Source: Thermococcus sp.
Lineage (GTDB): Archaea > Methanobacteriota_B > Thermococci > Thermococcales > Thermococcaceae
NCBI RefSeq assembly: GCF_027012695.1
Contig: NZ_JALUYR010000145.1
Coordinates: 1-45,396 of the forward strand
Direction: 5' to 3'
Length of the DNA stretch: 45,396 bases
In this document: piece by piece, positions 1 to 7,485 of the stretch
How the letters are laid out: every line of letters begins with the position of its first letter
Position numbering within the stretch: position 1 is the stretch's first letter
Notes under the pieces: model-generated
The model's input: only the letters and a program-made list of their open reading frames with translations
The model's database searches: none
Told to the model about the DNA's origin: nothing
Position numbers and translations under genes: made by a program

Positions 1-13
1 GCGAAGTTTGATG

Positions 14-101
14 TGGTGCGGGGGCGGGGATTTGAACCCCGGAACCCCTGCGGGACGGGACCCTCAATCCCGCGCCTTTGACCAGGCTCGGCAACCCCCG
101 C
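14..101 (-). tRNA. tRNA-Leu (anticodon GAG)
   Basis: Read on the minus strand this folds as a class II tRNA. The acceptor GCGGGGG pairs with CCCCCGC, followed by discriminator A and an encoded CCA at 14-16. The anticodon loop carries GAG, and a long variable arm (about 51-62) marks a leucine tRNA. There is no intron. A TATA element at 130-138 lies about 30 bases upstream. The sequence just past the 3' end (1-10) reads TCAAACTTCGC on the minus strand, probably half of a hairpin cut by the window edge. Confidence 0.96.
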
Positions 102-128
102 GCCGCCAGATTATAACGCTCGGAGAGG

Positions 129-138
129 ATTTATAAAG
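129..138 (-). promoter_or_regulatory. TATA box of tRNA-Leu
   Basis: Minus-strand CTTTATAAAT lies about 28-37 bases before the mature tRNA 5' end. That is normal archaeal spacing for a short RNase P-removed leader. Confidence 0.75.
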
Positions 139-174
139 TTTTCTCTTTTCCCTCTCCCTCCAACCGACCGAAAA

Positions 175-184
175 CCTTATAAAT
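175..184 (+). promoter_or_regulatory. TATA box of tRNA-Lys
   Basis: CCTTATAAAT is preceded by an A-rich BRE-like stretch and lies about 30 bases before the tRNA-Lys 5' end at 213. Confidence 0.8.
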
Positions 185-212
185 TGGCCGCCCCTCTATG
201 GTTTCGGGTTGA

Positions 213-290
213 GGGCCGGTAGCTCAGCATGGTTAGAGCGCGGGACTCTTAATCCCGTGGTCGGGGGTTCGAATCCCCCCCGGCCCGCCA
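213..290 (+). tRNA. tRNA-Lys (anticodon CUU)
   Basis: The acceptor GGGCCGG pairs with CCGGCCC at 280-286, followed by discriminator G and an encoded CCA (288-290). The anticodon stem CGGGA/TCCCG encloses the loop CTCTTAA with anticodon CTT, and the T-arm contains GGTTCGAATCC. No intron is seen. The next gene (DEAD-box helicase, start 361) follows after 70 bases in which I see no clear TATA box, so read-through from this promoter is possible. Confidence 0.97.
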
Positions 291-360
291 GATCGCGTTT
301 CTTCTCGGCGCGTTCCGTTTGAGAAGGGGTGCGTCTGAGTAACGTACAGGAGTTAGAAAA

Positions 361-1605
361 ATGAGTTTTGAGGAGTTAGGCTTATCCAGGGCCACGTTAC
401 TGGCCCTCAGGGAGAGGGGTTTTGAGGAACCAACCGACATCCAGAGGGAGGTTATACCCATTCTCCTTTCTGGCGATAGAGACGTCATTGGGCAGTCCCA
501 GACCGGGACCGGAAAGACGGCGGCTTTTGCGCTTCCGATAATTGAGGCGATTGATCCAGGGAAGCGGGGCGTCCAGGCGATAATCCTCACCCCGACGAGG
601 GAACTGGCACTCCAGGTGGCGGACGAGATCAAGAGCCTCCGCGGGAGGAAGAGGATATACGTCTACGCGGTCTACGGCGGCCAGCCGATAGGCCCGCAGA
701 TAAGGGCACTCGAGAGGGGCACGCACATCGTAGTCGGAACCCCCGGCAGGGTTCTCGACCACATAAGGCGCGGCACTCTTGATTTGAGCGGCGTCAGGTT
801 CTTCATTCTGGACGAAGCCGACAGGATGCTCGACATGGGCTTTATAGAGGACATCGAGGCGATTTTCAGGGAGACACCGGAGGAGAAGAGAACGCTGATG
901 TTCTCGGCCACGATGCCCATGAATGTTCTCCTCCTGGCGAAAAAGTATATGCGCGATCCAGAGGTGGTGATAGTCAGCAGGGACGAGATAATCCCCGGGA
1001 TGGTGGAGCAGGAGTACGTCGAGGTCGTTCCAGGAAGAAAATACGGAAAGCTTAGGGAGATTCTCAAGGATGACTTCTACGGCATCGTCTTCTGTCAGAC
1101 CAGGAGGGAAACAGGGGAGCTGAGCGAGAGGTTGAGACGCGACGGCTACAGCGCCGAAGCTCTAAACGGCGACATGAGTCAGGCCGCGCGCGAGAGGACC
1201 TTCCGGCGCTTCCGGGAGGGGAGAACCAGGATTCTGGTCGCGACCGACGTCGCCGCGAGGGGCCTTGACGTGCAGAACGTGACCCACATCGTCAACTACT
1301 CCGTTCCAATGACGGCCGAAGACTACGTCCACAGGGTGGGCAGGACTGGAAGGATGGGTAAGAAGGGCCGGGCAGTGACCTTCGTAACACCCCGGGAAAG
1401 GAGGAAGATGTGGGATATTTCCCGTCGTGCCGGCGTTGAGGTCAGAAGATCCGAGCTGAGCGAGGAGATCCCGGCGGATCATCCCGAAAGACACATGACT
1501 GGAACCCACTTCGGAGAGGGTTACCGCAGAAGACCCCGTCGCTCGAGAGATCGGGAAGGACGGGGAAGCTACTCACGGGACCGGTCGGGCTACGGGATCC
1601 GTTAG
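361..1605 (+). CDS. DEAD-box ATP-dependent RNA helicase
   Basis: A 414-residue superfamily 2 RNA helicase that unwinds or remodels structured RNA in the cytoplasm, plausibly during ribosome assembly. The motifs appear in order: Q motif region near residue 26, Walker A SQTGTGKT (46-53), PTREL (78-82), DEAD (151-154), SAT (182-184) and HRVGRTGR near residue 325. The C-terminal tail of about 25 residues is rich in Arg, Gly and Ser, as in RNA-contacting tails of this family. The ATG at 361 follows AGGAG at about 348-352. An H/ACA guide RNA is encoded on the opposite strand immediately after the stop codon, which fits an rRNA-related neighbourhood. The family assignment is firm; the specific RNA target cannot be read from sequence. 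Confidence 0.95.
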   Translation: MSFEELGLSRATLLALRERGFEEPTDIQREVIPILLSGDRDVIGQSQTGTGKTAAFALPIIEAIDPGKRGVQAIILTPTRELALQVADEIKSLRGRKRIYVYAVYGGQPIGPQIRALERGTHIVVGTPGRVLDHIRRGTLDLSGVRFFILDEADRMLDMGFIEDIEAIFRETPEEKRTLMFSATMPMNVLLLAKKYMRDPEVVIVSRDEIIPGMVEQEYVEVVPGRKYGKLREILKDDFYGIVFCQTRRETGELSERLRRDGYSAEALNGDMSQAARERTFRRFREGRTRILVATDVAARGLDVQNVTHIVNYSVPMTAEDYVHRVGRTGRMGKKGRAVTFVTPRERRKMWDISRRAGVEVRRSELSEEIPADHPERHMTGTHFGEGYRRRPRRSRDREGRGSYSRDRSGYGIR

Positions 1606-1610
1606 CCGGG

Positions 1611-1680
1611 CTGTGCCCCCGGGGAGCGAAGGGGACTCACTGCTCGCCGATCGCTCATCCCCCGCGGTTTCCCGGGGGCG
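1611..1680 (-). ncRNA. H/ACA box guide RNA for 16S rRNA pseudouridylation (Pf9-like)
   Basis: On the minus strand this forms a single H/ACA hairpin. The lower stem GCCCCCGGG (1679-1671) pairs with CCCGGGGGC (1623-1615). The left pocket is AAACCGC (1670-1664) and the right pocket TTCGCTC (1630-1624). The upper stem GGGG/CCCC is capped by a kink-turn-like element with ATGA (1658-1655) and GTGAG (1640-1636). An ACA box lies directly after the stem (1614-1612). The pocket sequences match my recollection of the Pyrococcus furiosus guide Pf9. They are antisense to the two halves of GAGCG-U-GCGGUUU in the conserved archaeal 16S segment before UUAAUU, so U would become pseudouridine. A TATA-like element at 1702-1712 suggests its own promoter, although it also lies in the 3' end of the upstream peptidase transcript. 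Confidence 0.85.
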
Positions 1681-1701
1681 TTACCATCTTTGCCCTTTCC
1701 C

Positions 1702-1712
1702 AACTTAAGCTT
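1702..1712 (-). promoter_or_regulatory. Probable promoter of the H/ACA RNA
   Basis: Minus-strand AAAAGCTTAAGTTG has the A-rich-plus-TATA look of Thermococcales promoters and lies about 25-30 bases before the first base of the guide hairpin. It overlaps the stop codon of the upstream peptidase gene by no more than a few bases. Confidence 0.5.
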
Positions 1713-2561
1713 TTACCTCGTGACGATCGCGTTGACACCGGCGGCCGCAAGGACGAGGAGCTCAACGGTTCTGTAGGCGTTCTCCACCGTTTCTACCTCG
1801 AACTCCACGGTCTTTCCATCAACACGCCTCACGAAGGGGAGAAGCTCCGAGGCATCGGCGAAGGCACTGTTCAGAAAGCGCAGGCTCACGTGGACGGGCT
1901 CTTCCGCTGTCAGGAGCTCGGTTCTGCCCTTCCTAAACCTCTCAACGGCCTCTTCAACGCCCGCCTCCAGCATCCCCTTTATCCTCGCCATACTGGGACT
2001 CCTGGCGGCGTATCGCGAAACGGCCTCCTTGAGGGGAATGCCCACAGCCCAGGGGGCGTGAACCTTCACGTCTGCCTCTATCAACCTCCGATCTCCCCCC
2101 ACGAGGATAACGGGGATTCCCCAGCTCCCGAGGAGGTAGGCGTTTAGAAGGAACTCGCTCACCTCCACGCCGTTTATCTCGAGCCTGTCAACGCTGGCGC
2201 TGCTGTAAGTATGGTCAAAGGTCGCCCTTCCCGTTCCGGCCTTAGCGTGGTAGCCCAGGAAGAGGGCGGCGTCGCTTCCCCTGGCAGAGGTCACCATGCT
2301 GAGGGGCCTGGGAAAACCCCTGACGAGCTCGACGTACTCGGGCATCTCCTCGGGCAGGATGTTCACCATGGGTCCGTGGCTGTCGGCCACCGTAACCTCG
2401 TCAAAACCATTTTCGCGGAGCGCCCCGGCGACGGTCTTCACGATCTCGGTTGCTATCCTTCTAGCCTCGGAATAGAGGGCACCCCTCACGAAGAGGTGCT
2501 CCCTGCTCACTATGTAGGGAAGTCCCTCAAGGTCGAGGGATATAAAGGCCCTCACCCACAT
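1713..2561 (-). CDS. M55-family D-aminopeptidase (DppA-like)
   Basis: A 282-residue zinc peptidase of family M55, whose characterised members (DppA) release N-terminal D-amino acids from small peptides. The N-terminal SLDLEG matches the family SxDxEG signature (D10 and E12 as metal ligands). Further ligand-like residues are DSHGPMVN, GYHAKAG and the Glu in GVEVSEF; FDHTYSS carries the family's catalytic His. I chose the ATG that gives MWVRAFISLDLEG. A GTG 57 bases upstream is in frame, but a TATA-like AAAGACTTATCC (about 2591-2602) implies transcription starts after it. The gene is monocistronic or co-transcribed with the guide RNA below it. The enzyme class is sure; the physiological substrate is unknown. 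Confidence 0.9.
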   Translation of the reverse strand: MWVRAFISLDLEGLPYIVSREHLFVRGALYSEARRIATEIVKTVAGALRENGFDEVTVADSHGPMVNILPEEMPEYVELVRGFPRPLSMVTSARGSDAALFLGYHAKAGTGRATFDHTYSSASVDRLEINGVEVSEFLLNAYLLGSWGIPVILVGGDRRLIEADVKVHAPWAVGIPLKEAVSRYAARSPSMARIKGMLEAGVEEAVERFRKGRTELLTAEEPVHVSLRFLNSAFADASELLPFVRRVDGKTVEFEVETVENAYRTVELLVLAAAGVNAIVTR

Positions 2562-2705
2562 CACCGCGATCCAAATCGAAGCGGTGCGGGATAAGTCTTT
2601 CGGCCGCCCAATAACCACGGGGAATATACCCCTTCAGAACAGATGATCCTCGCTTATGAAAAAGGTTTTATAGGGCTTCTTTCATAAAATGAGACGGTGA
2701 TAGGA

Positions 2706-2945
2706 ATGCAGATTGTTGAGATCGAAATAAAACTGCCCTACAAAGACAGAGGGGAGATCTTAGGCCGTTTGTATTCTACAATCAGGGGCAGGATAAGGGA
2801 TGTACACCTCTTCCCGCCCACAGTTAGGGGTATCAGCGAGATTAGGATGGAAGTCATTGAGGAGAACGTTCCAAAGCTTCTCGCAGAACTCAAGAAGATA
2901 ATCAGAAACGGAAGGGTAACCTTCAGGATCCTCTCAGAGGCCTGA
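2706..2945 (+). CDS. Small conserved-looking hypothetical protein
   Basis: A 79-residue protein with alternating strand-like and helix-like segments (MQIVEIEIKLPY, then a charged middle, then a helix and a final strand). This resembles a small alpha/beta ferredoxin-like or ACT-like fold, but I do not recognise the family. The ATG at 2706 follows GGTGAT (2696-2701) at good spacing; an in-frame GTG at 2697 overlaps that site and is less likely. A TATA element TTTTATAGG (about 2667-2675) gives it its own promoter. The 3' end converges on the GGGP synthase gene with a gap of 2 bases. Confidence 0.75.
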   Translation: MQIVEIEIKLPYKDRGEILGRLYSTIRGRIRDVHLFPPTVRGISEIRMEVIEENVPKLLAELKKIIRNGRVTFRILSEA

Positions 2946-2947
2946 GC

Positions 2948-3709
2948 TTACCCCTTTATTCCCCGGTTCAGTTCTTCCAGCTTTTTCCTTGCCTCCTCGA
3001 CGGATCCCGCCTTCTCCACCGCGGTGCCGGTCACCACCACGTCGGCCCCTGCCCTCACGGCGGCCCCGGCCTGCTCTCCGGTTCGTATGCCCCCGCCCAC
3101 GATGAGGGGAACGTCAACGACCTTCCTGACCACCGCCACCATCTCCGGCGGAACGGGTCTGTCGGCACCGCTTCCGGCCTCAAGATAAACGAACCTCATC
3201 CCCAGGTACTGGCCGGCCAGAGCGTAGGCCGCTGCAATCTTCGGCTTGTGCCTTGGTATCGGCTTCGCATCGCCGACCCACCCGACGGTCTCGCCGGGCT
3301 CGACTATGAGATAGGCCATGGGGATGGGTTCTATCCCATAGCGCTTCACCCGGAACGCTCCAAGGGCCTGGGCACCGGTGATGAAGAAGGGGTTGATTGA
3401 GTTGAGCAGGCTCATGAAGAATATTGCATCCGCGTATCTGCTTATCCCTCCGTGCGATCCCGGAAAAAGTATTGTCGGCAGCGAGGAGGACTCCTTTATG
3501 GCCCTGACAACGCCGTCCAGAACCTCGCCCTCGGCCCCGGTTGAGCCGCCTATCATTATGGCGTCAACCCCTATCTCCTCGCTTATTTCCGCTATCCCTC
3601 CGGCCGTTTCCGGGTCAACGTCGTCTGGATCGAGGAGCACGAAGTGAAGTTTTTCCCTTTTGAGCTTTTCGTGTATGTAGGATTCAACCTTGCCGATCCT
3701 GGGCTTCAT
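2948..3709 (-). CDS. Geranylgeranylglyceryl phosphate synthase
   Basis: A 253-residue TIM-barrel prenyltransferase. It joins geranylgeranyl diphosphate to sn-glycerol-1-phosphate, making the first ether bond of archaeal membrane lipids. Family marks are LLDPDD near the N-terminus (Mg-diphosphate site), GGSTG, YLEAGSGA, VGGGIRTGEQA and GADVVVTGTAVE (phosphate-binding loops). Length is typical. The start ATG shares the ATGA overlap (3706-3709) with the stop of the upstream DUF123 gene, so the two are translationally coupled. Its substrate is made by the G1P dehydrogenase encoded at 15739-16779. Confidence 0.96.
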   Translation of the reverse strand: MKPRIGKVESYIHEKLKREKLHFVLLDPDDVDPETAGGIAEISEEIGVDAIMIGGSTGAEGEVLDGVVRAIKESSSLPTILFPGSHGGISRYADAIFFMSLLNSINPFFITGAQALGAFRVKRYGIEPIPMAYLIVEPGETVGWVGDAKPIPRHKPKIAAAYALAGQYLGMRFVYLEAGSGADRPVPPEMVAVVRKVVDVPLIVGGGIRTGEQAGAAVRAGADVVVTGTAVEKAGSVEEARKKLEELNRGIKG

Positions 3710-4149
3710 TTTCTCCCCCCGAACCCCATAACCTCCTCCCGGCTTTTAACCCTTTTCCACTCCAACCCAAGGGATTTCAGAATGGCCGTAAGAACGTCAT
3801 CCGGCTCCCCCTCGAAGCGGTAGAGGTTGGTGTTGAGCCTGAGGTCCCCGGCACCGAAGCCCTTCACCGGTTCCCCAAAGCGCGAAACCTCCAGTGAAAG
3901 CCTCTCCTCCAGTCTTTCCTCGCCCGGGATAAGGTAGGCCCTCAGCAGCTCGGCTTCCTTCAGAAGGTAATCAACGTGCCAGTGGAGTTTCTTTTCCTTT
4001 GAAAAATGCCTGGCAACGCGCCTTTCGAGGGAGTTCATGGCCGAGCCAACGTAGACGTAGTGGCCGGCCCTGAGCGAGAACTCCCGCCCCTTCGTCCTCA
4101 CGGTTTTGTCTTCATTGAGGCGCATAACGAGGAAGTAGGAGCCCTTCAT
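3706..4149 (-). CDS. DUF123 / GIY-YIG-like protein
   Basis: A 147-residue protein of the DUF123 family, related in fold to GIY-YIG nucleases. The core is FSLRAGHYVYVGSAMNSLERRVARH, where YVYVGSA stands at the GIY-YIG strand and R..R..RH follows on the helix, then HWHVDYLL. In other archaea and Thermotoga this domain occurs fused to or beside endonuclease III (general knowledge), suggesting a DNA or nucleic-acid role. I chose the ATG at 4149 because the palindromic TATA at 4170-4179 places the transcript start close to it; the open frame extends further upstream without a usable signal. It overlaps GGGP synthase by 4 bases. Function is not established. Confidence 0.85.
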   Translation of the reverse strand: MKGSYFLVMRLNEDKTVRTKGREFSLRAGHYVYVGSAMNSLERRVARHFSKEKKLHWHVDYLLKEAELLRAYLIPGEERLEERLSLEVSRFGEPVKGFGAGDLRLNTNLYRFEGEPDDVLTAILKSLGLEWKRVKSREEVMGFGGRK

Positions 4150-4169
4150 GGATGGAGCTTTTACCCACA

Positions 4170-4179
4170 GTTTATAAAC
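4170..4179. promoter_or_regulatory. Palindromic TATA element shared by divergent genes
   Basis: GTTTATAAAC is a perfect palindrome placed 20 bases before the DUF123 start (minus) and 30 bases before the DUF2095 start (plus). It could position the pre-initiation complex in both directions. The identical 10-mer recurs at 22215-22224. Confidence 0.7.
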
Positions 4180-4209
4180 CCTCGGGCCCAAACTATGCCG
4201 GTGTGGAGG

Positions 4210-4590
4210 ATGGAGCGGAAAAAGAAGAGGGCGATTGATGACTTCGCCTGGCAGGAGTACGATAAGGAGGAGTTCGAGCGGACCTTTCCTGCCCTCGCGA
4301 GAGAACTGGAGGGGGAGGGAATTCCCGTTGATGCATATCGGACGGAGGAAACTGAGACCGAAGAAGAACAGATTGACTTCTCGGGCTACAACCCAACGGT
4401 GATAGACTTCCTCAGGAGATGCGAGACCGATGAGGAGGCGCTTGAGATAATAAACTGGATGGAGGAGCGGGGGGAGATAACACCGGAGATGGCAAAGGAG
4501 CTCCGCGTGACACTTGCCCACAGGGGCGTCAGGGCCTTCGGGCCCAAGAAGGAGTGGGGCTGGTACGAGAGACATGGAAAAAGGGGCTGA
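4210..4590 (+). CDS. DUF2095-family protein
   Basis: A 126-residue acidic protein of unknown function that I assign to the archaeal DUF2095 family from its IDDFAWQEYDKEEFERTFP opening and its C-terminal helical half (NPTVIDFLRRC, INWMEERGEI, GVRAFGPKKEWGWYERHG). No catalytic motif or membrane segment is visible. The start at ATG 4210 follows GGTG (4199-4202) by 7 bases; ATG 4195 in the same frame would add five residues and might be leaderless. It is transcribed from the shared palindromic TATA element. Confidence 0.75.
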   Translation: MERKKKRAIDDFAWQEYDKEEFERTFPALARELEGEGIPVDAYRTEETETEEEQIDFSGYNPTVIDFLRRCETDEEALEIINWMEERGEITPEMAKELRVTLAHRGVRAFGPKKEWGWYERHGKRG

Positions 4591-4620
4591 GGACTGATCC
4601 GGAGGGATAATGAAAGGGGA

Positions 4621-6132
4621 TCAGATGTTTCCTATCCTCTGGAGGACCATTCCCTCTATCCTTATCGGTTCGGTTCTCCTGGCGTAGACAACGGCCTGGT
4701 CGAGTCTCGCCTCGTGTTCGGCGTGGATCGTGAAGAGCGGGTCGCCCTCCCTGACCTTCTCCCCGACCTTGACGTAGAGCTCCAGTCCTGCCCCCTTGTC
4801 CTCGGGTGCTCCGGCGGCTCTCGCTATCCCCGTTATGGCCCTGTTGTCTATCGCGGTAACGTAGCCGCTCGTCTGGGCGGTGAAGGTGTAGGTCTTGTCG
4901 CCTATGGGTATCTCCTCCGGCTTGATGTTGGGATCCCCTCCCTGGGCCTCGATTATCTCCTTCATCTTTGCCCAGGCCTTTCCGCTTTCCAGGATCTCCT
5001 TTGCCATCTTCTTCCCCATTCCGGCTGGAGCAACGCCTCCCATCTCCAGGAGTATGCCGGCCAGCCCGGTGGCTTTTTCTATGAGGCTTCCGGGCCCCTT
5101 GCCTGTCATCAGTGTCGAGAGGGCCTCCCTGGCCTCAAGAGCTGGTCCAACCGTGTGGCCTATCGGCTGGCCGCCGTAGGTTATCGCAACCTCGACGTAC
5201 TGGCCGAGCCTCTTGCCGAGCTCTATGAAGTCCCTGGCTAAAGCCCTCGCCTCCTCGACGGTTTCAACCTTAACGCCCTTTCCTGTCGGGATGTCGATGA
5301 GGACGTACTGACTGCCCATAGCGTACTTCTTGGACATTATGCTCGCGAGCATCAGACCGGTGGGGTCAACGCTGAGCGCCCTCTCGGCCTTGATCGTTAT
5401 GTCGTCCGCGGGGGCGAGGTTCAAAGCTCCGCCCCAGACGAGACAGGCACCTACCTTCTCGACTATGCGCTTTATCTCCTCAAGGGAGAAGCTCACGTTG
5501 GCAAAGACCTCGACAACATCGGCCGTTCCCGCTGCGCTCGTTATGGCCCTCGAGCTGGTCTTGGGTATCGTGAGGCCGGCGGCGGCAACTATCGGGACGA
5601 CGAGGATGTTGGTCTTGTTTCCGGGAACGCCGCCGATGCTGTGGACGTCCATTATCGGTTTCCTATCGATGTCGAGCATGTCGCCGGTCTCTGCCATCGC
5701 TATGGTCAAAGCCGCTATCTCGTCCATGTCGAGGCCATTTATTTCGAGTGATGTAACGAACGCACTTATCTCTATGTCCCGGAGCTTTCTATCAACGATG
5801 TCCCTGACTATGGCCTCGATCTCGACCTTTCTCAGCTTCTCACCATGCATCTTCTTCTTTATGTAGCGGACGCTCTCGGGGGTTCCCGCAGGGATGACCT
5901 CGACGGTCTCCCCTTCGGAAAAGTGGTGCAGGTCAAGGATGTCCCTGCTGACGCCGACCTCCCCTTCGCCAACCAGGTTGCTTATGACGACGCTGCCGTA
6001 GACGGTCTTCTTCCCGGCCTCGAGCTTCACCAGGTCGTCGGGGTGGAGCTTTGACTCCTTCGCCTCCTTCTCGTTTATGAACACCGAGTACCTTCCGCTG
6101 TACATATCCAGGATCTTCACCCTTGCCTTCAT
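4621..6132 (-). CDS. deoA: AMP phosphorylase
   Basis: A 503-residue enzyme of the thymidine phosphorylase family, archaeal AMP phosphorylase branch. It splits AMP with phosphate to adenine and ribose-1,5-bisphosphate, the first step of the pathway that continues through R15P isomerase and form III RubisCO. Visible parts are an N-terminal domain of about 85 residues found in the archaeal enzymes, the [14 protein letters not shown] phosphate loop, [18 protein letters not shown], and a C-terminal domain with [20 protein letters not shown]. The ATG at 6132 follows AGGGGGGT; an upstream in-frame ATG at 6162 lacks a site. The 503-residue length equals that of the T. kodakarensis enzyme as I remember it. 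A TATA-like GTTTAAGT (about 6180-6187) lies upstream. The isomerase and RubisCO genes are not in the window. Confidence 0.95.
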   Translation of the reverse strand: MKARVKILDMYSGRYSVFINEKEAKESKLHPDDLVKLEAGKKTVYGSVVISNLVGEGEVGVSRDILDLHHFSEGETVEVIPAGTPESVRYIKKKMHGEKLRKVEIEAIVRDIVDRKLRDIEISAFVTSLEINGLDMDEIAALTIAMAETGDMLDIDRKPIMDVHSIGGVPGNKTNILVVPIVAAAGLTIPKTSSRAITSAAGTADVVEVFANVSFSLEEIKRIVEKVGACLVWGGALNLAPADDITIKAERALSVDPTGLMLASIMSKKYAMGSQYVLIDIPTGKGVKVETVEEARALARDFIELGKRLGQYVEVAITYGGQPIGHTVGPALEAREALSTLMTGKGPGSLIEKATGLAGILLEMGGVAPAGMGKKMAKEILESGKAWAKMKEIIEAQGGDPNIKPEEIPIGDKTYTFTAQTSGYVTAIDNRAITGIARAAGAPEDKGAGLELYVKVGEKVREGDPLFTIHAEHEARLDQAVVYARRTEPIRIEGMVLQRIGNI

Positions 6133-6309
6133 TTTAAACCCCCCTTTCACACGAGTTTCCATTATTGTGCAGGGAGGTACTTAAACGTTTTCATCCTGGG
6201 GAACGTCAAATTGGGCGATTAGAACCCGTGGATTGGGCAGGATGATGTTAAAACCGCCGGAAGACCCCCGAACAGAACAACCAACGAAGACGGGAAGAAG
6301 GATGAAGAA

Positions 6310-6558
6310 TCAGAGGTTCCTGACCTCCTCGTCAATGGACTCCTCCAGCGTCTTTTCCCAGTCCTCGACATCAAAGTCAACGAGTTCGCTCTCCAGGTCC
6401 TCCTTGAGGCTGGAAACACGCCTCTTGAGGGCGTTCTTCGTTTCCTCGTCGTAGACCACGTAGTAGGGGTTGCTCTTGGCGGAGTAGTAGAGCATCAGGA
6501 GGATTATGTTCAGGACCACGAGGATTATGACTATCCCGTAGACCAGAGCGTCTGCCAT
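6310..6558 (-). CDS. Small membrane protein with acidic coiled-coil tail
   Basis: An 82-residue protein with one hydrophobic segment near the N-terminus (ALVYGIVIILVVLNIILLML, about residues 4-23). It is followed by an acidic, helical cytoplasmic tail that looks coiled-coil. Its ATG overlaps the MinD stop as TGATG, so it is translated from the same mRNA. I do not recognise the family. The arrangement suggests it is a membrane partner or anchor for the MinD-type ATPase; that is inference. Confidence 0.8.
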   Translation of the reverse strand: MADALVYGIVIILVVLNIILLMLYYSAKSNPYYVVYDEETKNALKRRVSSLKEDLESELVDFDVEDWEKTLEESIDEEVRNL

Positions 6559-7337
6559 CACTTCTTCCCCCCGAAGATGGCTTTGAAGACCCTCTTTATC
6601 GGGCTCTCCGGCTCGGGAGGCTGCCACTTTATCCCGGCAAGCTTTGCCGCGAGCTGCTTTATGGCTATGGCCGCCGGACTGGTCGGGTTCTTGATGACGA
6701 GCGGGACACCGTAGGCCGAAGCGCGCTTGACCTCAGGGTCCTCCGGAATCGTGGCCAGAACCGGAACCTCGAGGATGGCCTCTATCTCCTCCCTGGTGAG
6801 CTCGGTCTTCTCGTTGGTGACCCTGTTGAGTATCGCGCCGAGCGGGAGGGTTCCGAGTTTTTCCGCTATCAGTTTGGTCTTGAGGGAGTCAGTTATGGCG
6901 GATATCTCCGGATTGGTGACTATGATGAGCTCCTTTCCTATTAGGAGGGCTGTAACCGAGGTCATCTCCAGTCCCGCGGGGGCGTCAATGAGAACGAAGT
7001 CCGCCATCTGGCCGATCTCCCTGATGAGCTGCCTTAACCTCTCGGGCTTGGCCTTCTTGATCTTCTCGAGGCTCAGTCCACCGGGGATGACCTTGACTCC
7101 TGCGGGACCCTCGTAGATGGCATCCTTGAGGTCGGCTTCTCCGGCCAGAACGTCGTGCAGCGTTATTGGGATGTCCTCCATGCCGAGAACCAGGCTGAGG
7201 TTTGCCATGGTTATGTCCGCGTCGAGCAGAATCACTTCCTTTCCGAACTGGGCCAGGGCGACACCGAGGTTCGCAACGGTCGTTGTTTTACCGGTTCCAC
7301 CTTTACCGGACGCAAAGACGATTGAACGGCCTTCCAA
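6558..7337 (-). CDS. MinD-family ParA/MinD ATPase
   Basis: A 259-residue deviant Walker ATPase that acts as a dimeric, membrane-associated positioning switch. SGKGGTGKTT (residues 10-19) has the signature lysine; LLDADI, LIDAPAGLE and TNPE follow in order, and the C-terminal region ends in a basic amphipathic stretch (IKRVFKAIFGGKK), typical of MinD membrane-binding helices. I placed the start at TTG 7337, six bases after GGAGGTG. A longer start at ATG 7403 is possible and would be near-leaderless if the AT-rich element near 7433-7440 is the TATA box. The next gene encodes a small membrane protein. The role could be positioning of motility, division or envelope structures; the sequence does not say which. 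Confidence 0.88.
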   Translation of the reverse strand: MEGRSIVFASGKGGTGKTTTVANLGVALAQFGKEVILLDADITMANLSLVLGMEDIPITLHDVLAGEADLKDAIYEGPAGVKVIPGGLSLEKIKKAKPERLRQLIREIGQMADFVLIDAPAGLEMTSVTALLIGKELIIVTNPEISAITDSLKTKLIAEKLGTLPLGAILNRVTNEKTELTREEIEAILEVPVLATIPEDPEVKRASAYGVPLVIKNPTSPAAIAIKQLAAKLAGIKWQPPEPESPIKRVFKAIFGGKK

Positions 7338-7448
7338 ATTCAACACCTCCGGGGCGGGCAGTGGATACGCTGTAACAATCCCAGCAAATTTGAGGGTATC
7401 CATTCTGCGCGTAGAAGCTACACCAAACGGCTTTTATCTTTTGCGGTC

Positions 7449-7461
7449 AATTGGTCCAATT
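7449..7461. promoter_or_regulatory. Palindrome upstream of minD, possible operator
   Basis: AATTGGTCCAATT is a perfect 6-base inverted repeat around one base, just upstream of the probable minD promoter and downstream of the stomatin terminator. The geometry suits a dimeric regulator, but no regulator is identified. Confidence 0.3.
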
Positions 7462-7469
7462 CCCGGAAC

Positions 7470-7482
7470 AAAAAAAAGAAAG
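7470..7482 (-). terminator. Poly-T terminator of the nfeD-stomatin transcript
   Basis: On the minus strand, 4-16 bases past the stomatin stop codon, there is TTTC followed by eight T. This is the usual archaeal intrinsic terminator type and needs no hairpin. Confidence 0.65.
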
Positions 7483-7485
7483 TGC

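Noticed and set aside
249..632. Minus-strand frame over tRNA-Lys and the helicase start
   Set aside because: It crosses a tRNA gene and lies antisense to a well-supported gene.
4006..4209. N-terminal extension of the DUF2095 frame and a similar one for DUF123
   Set aside because: The extensions overlap the opposite gene and lie upstream of the TATA element, so they would not be in the mRNA.
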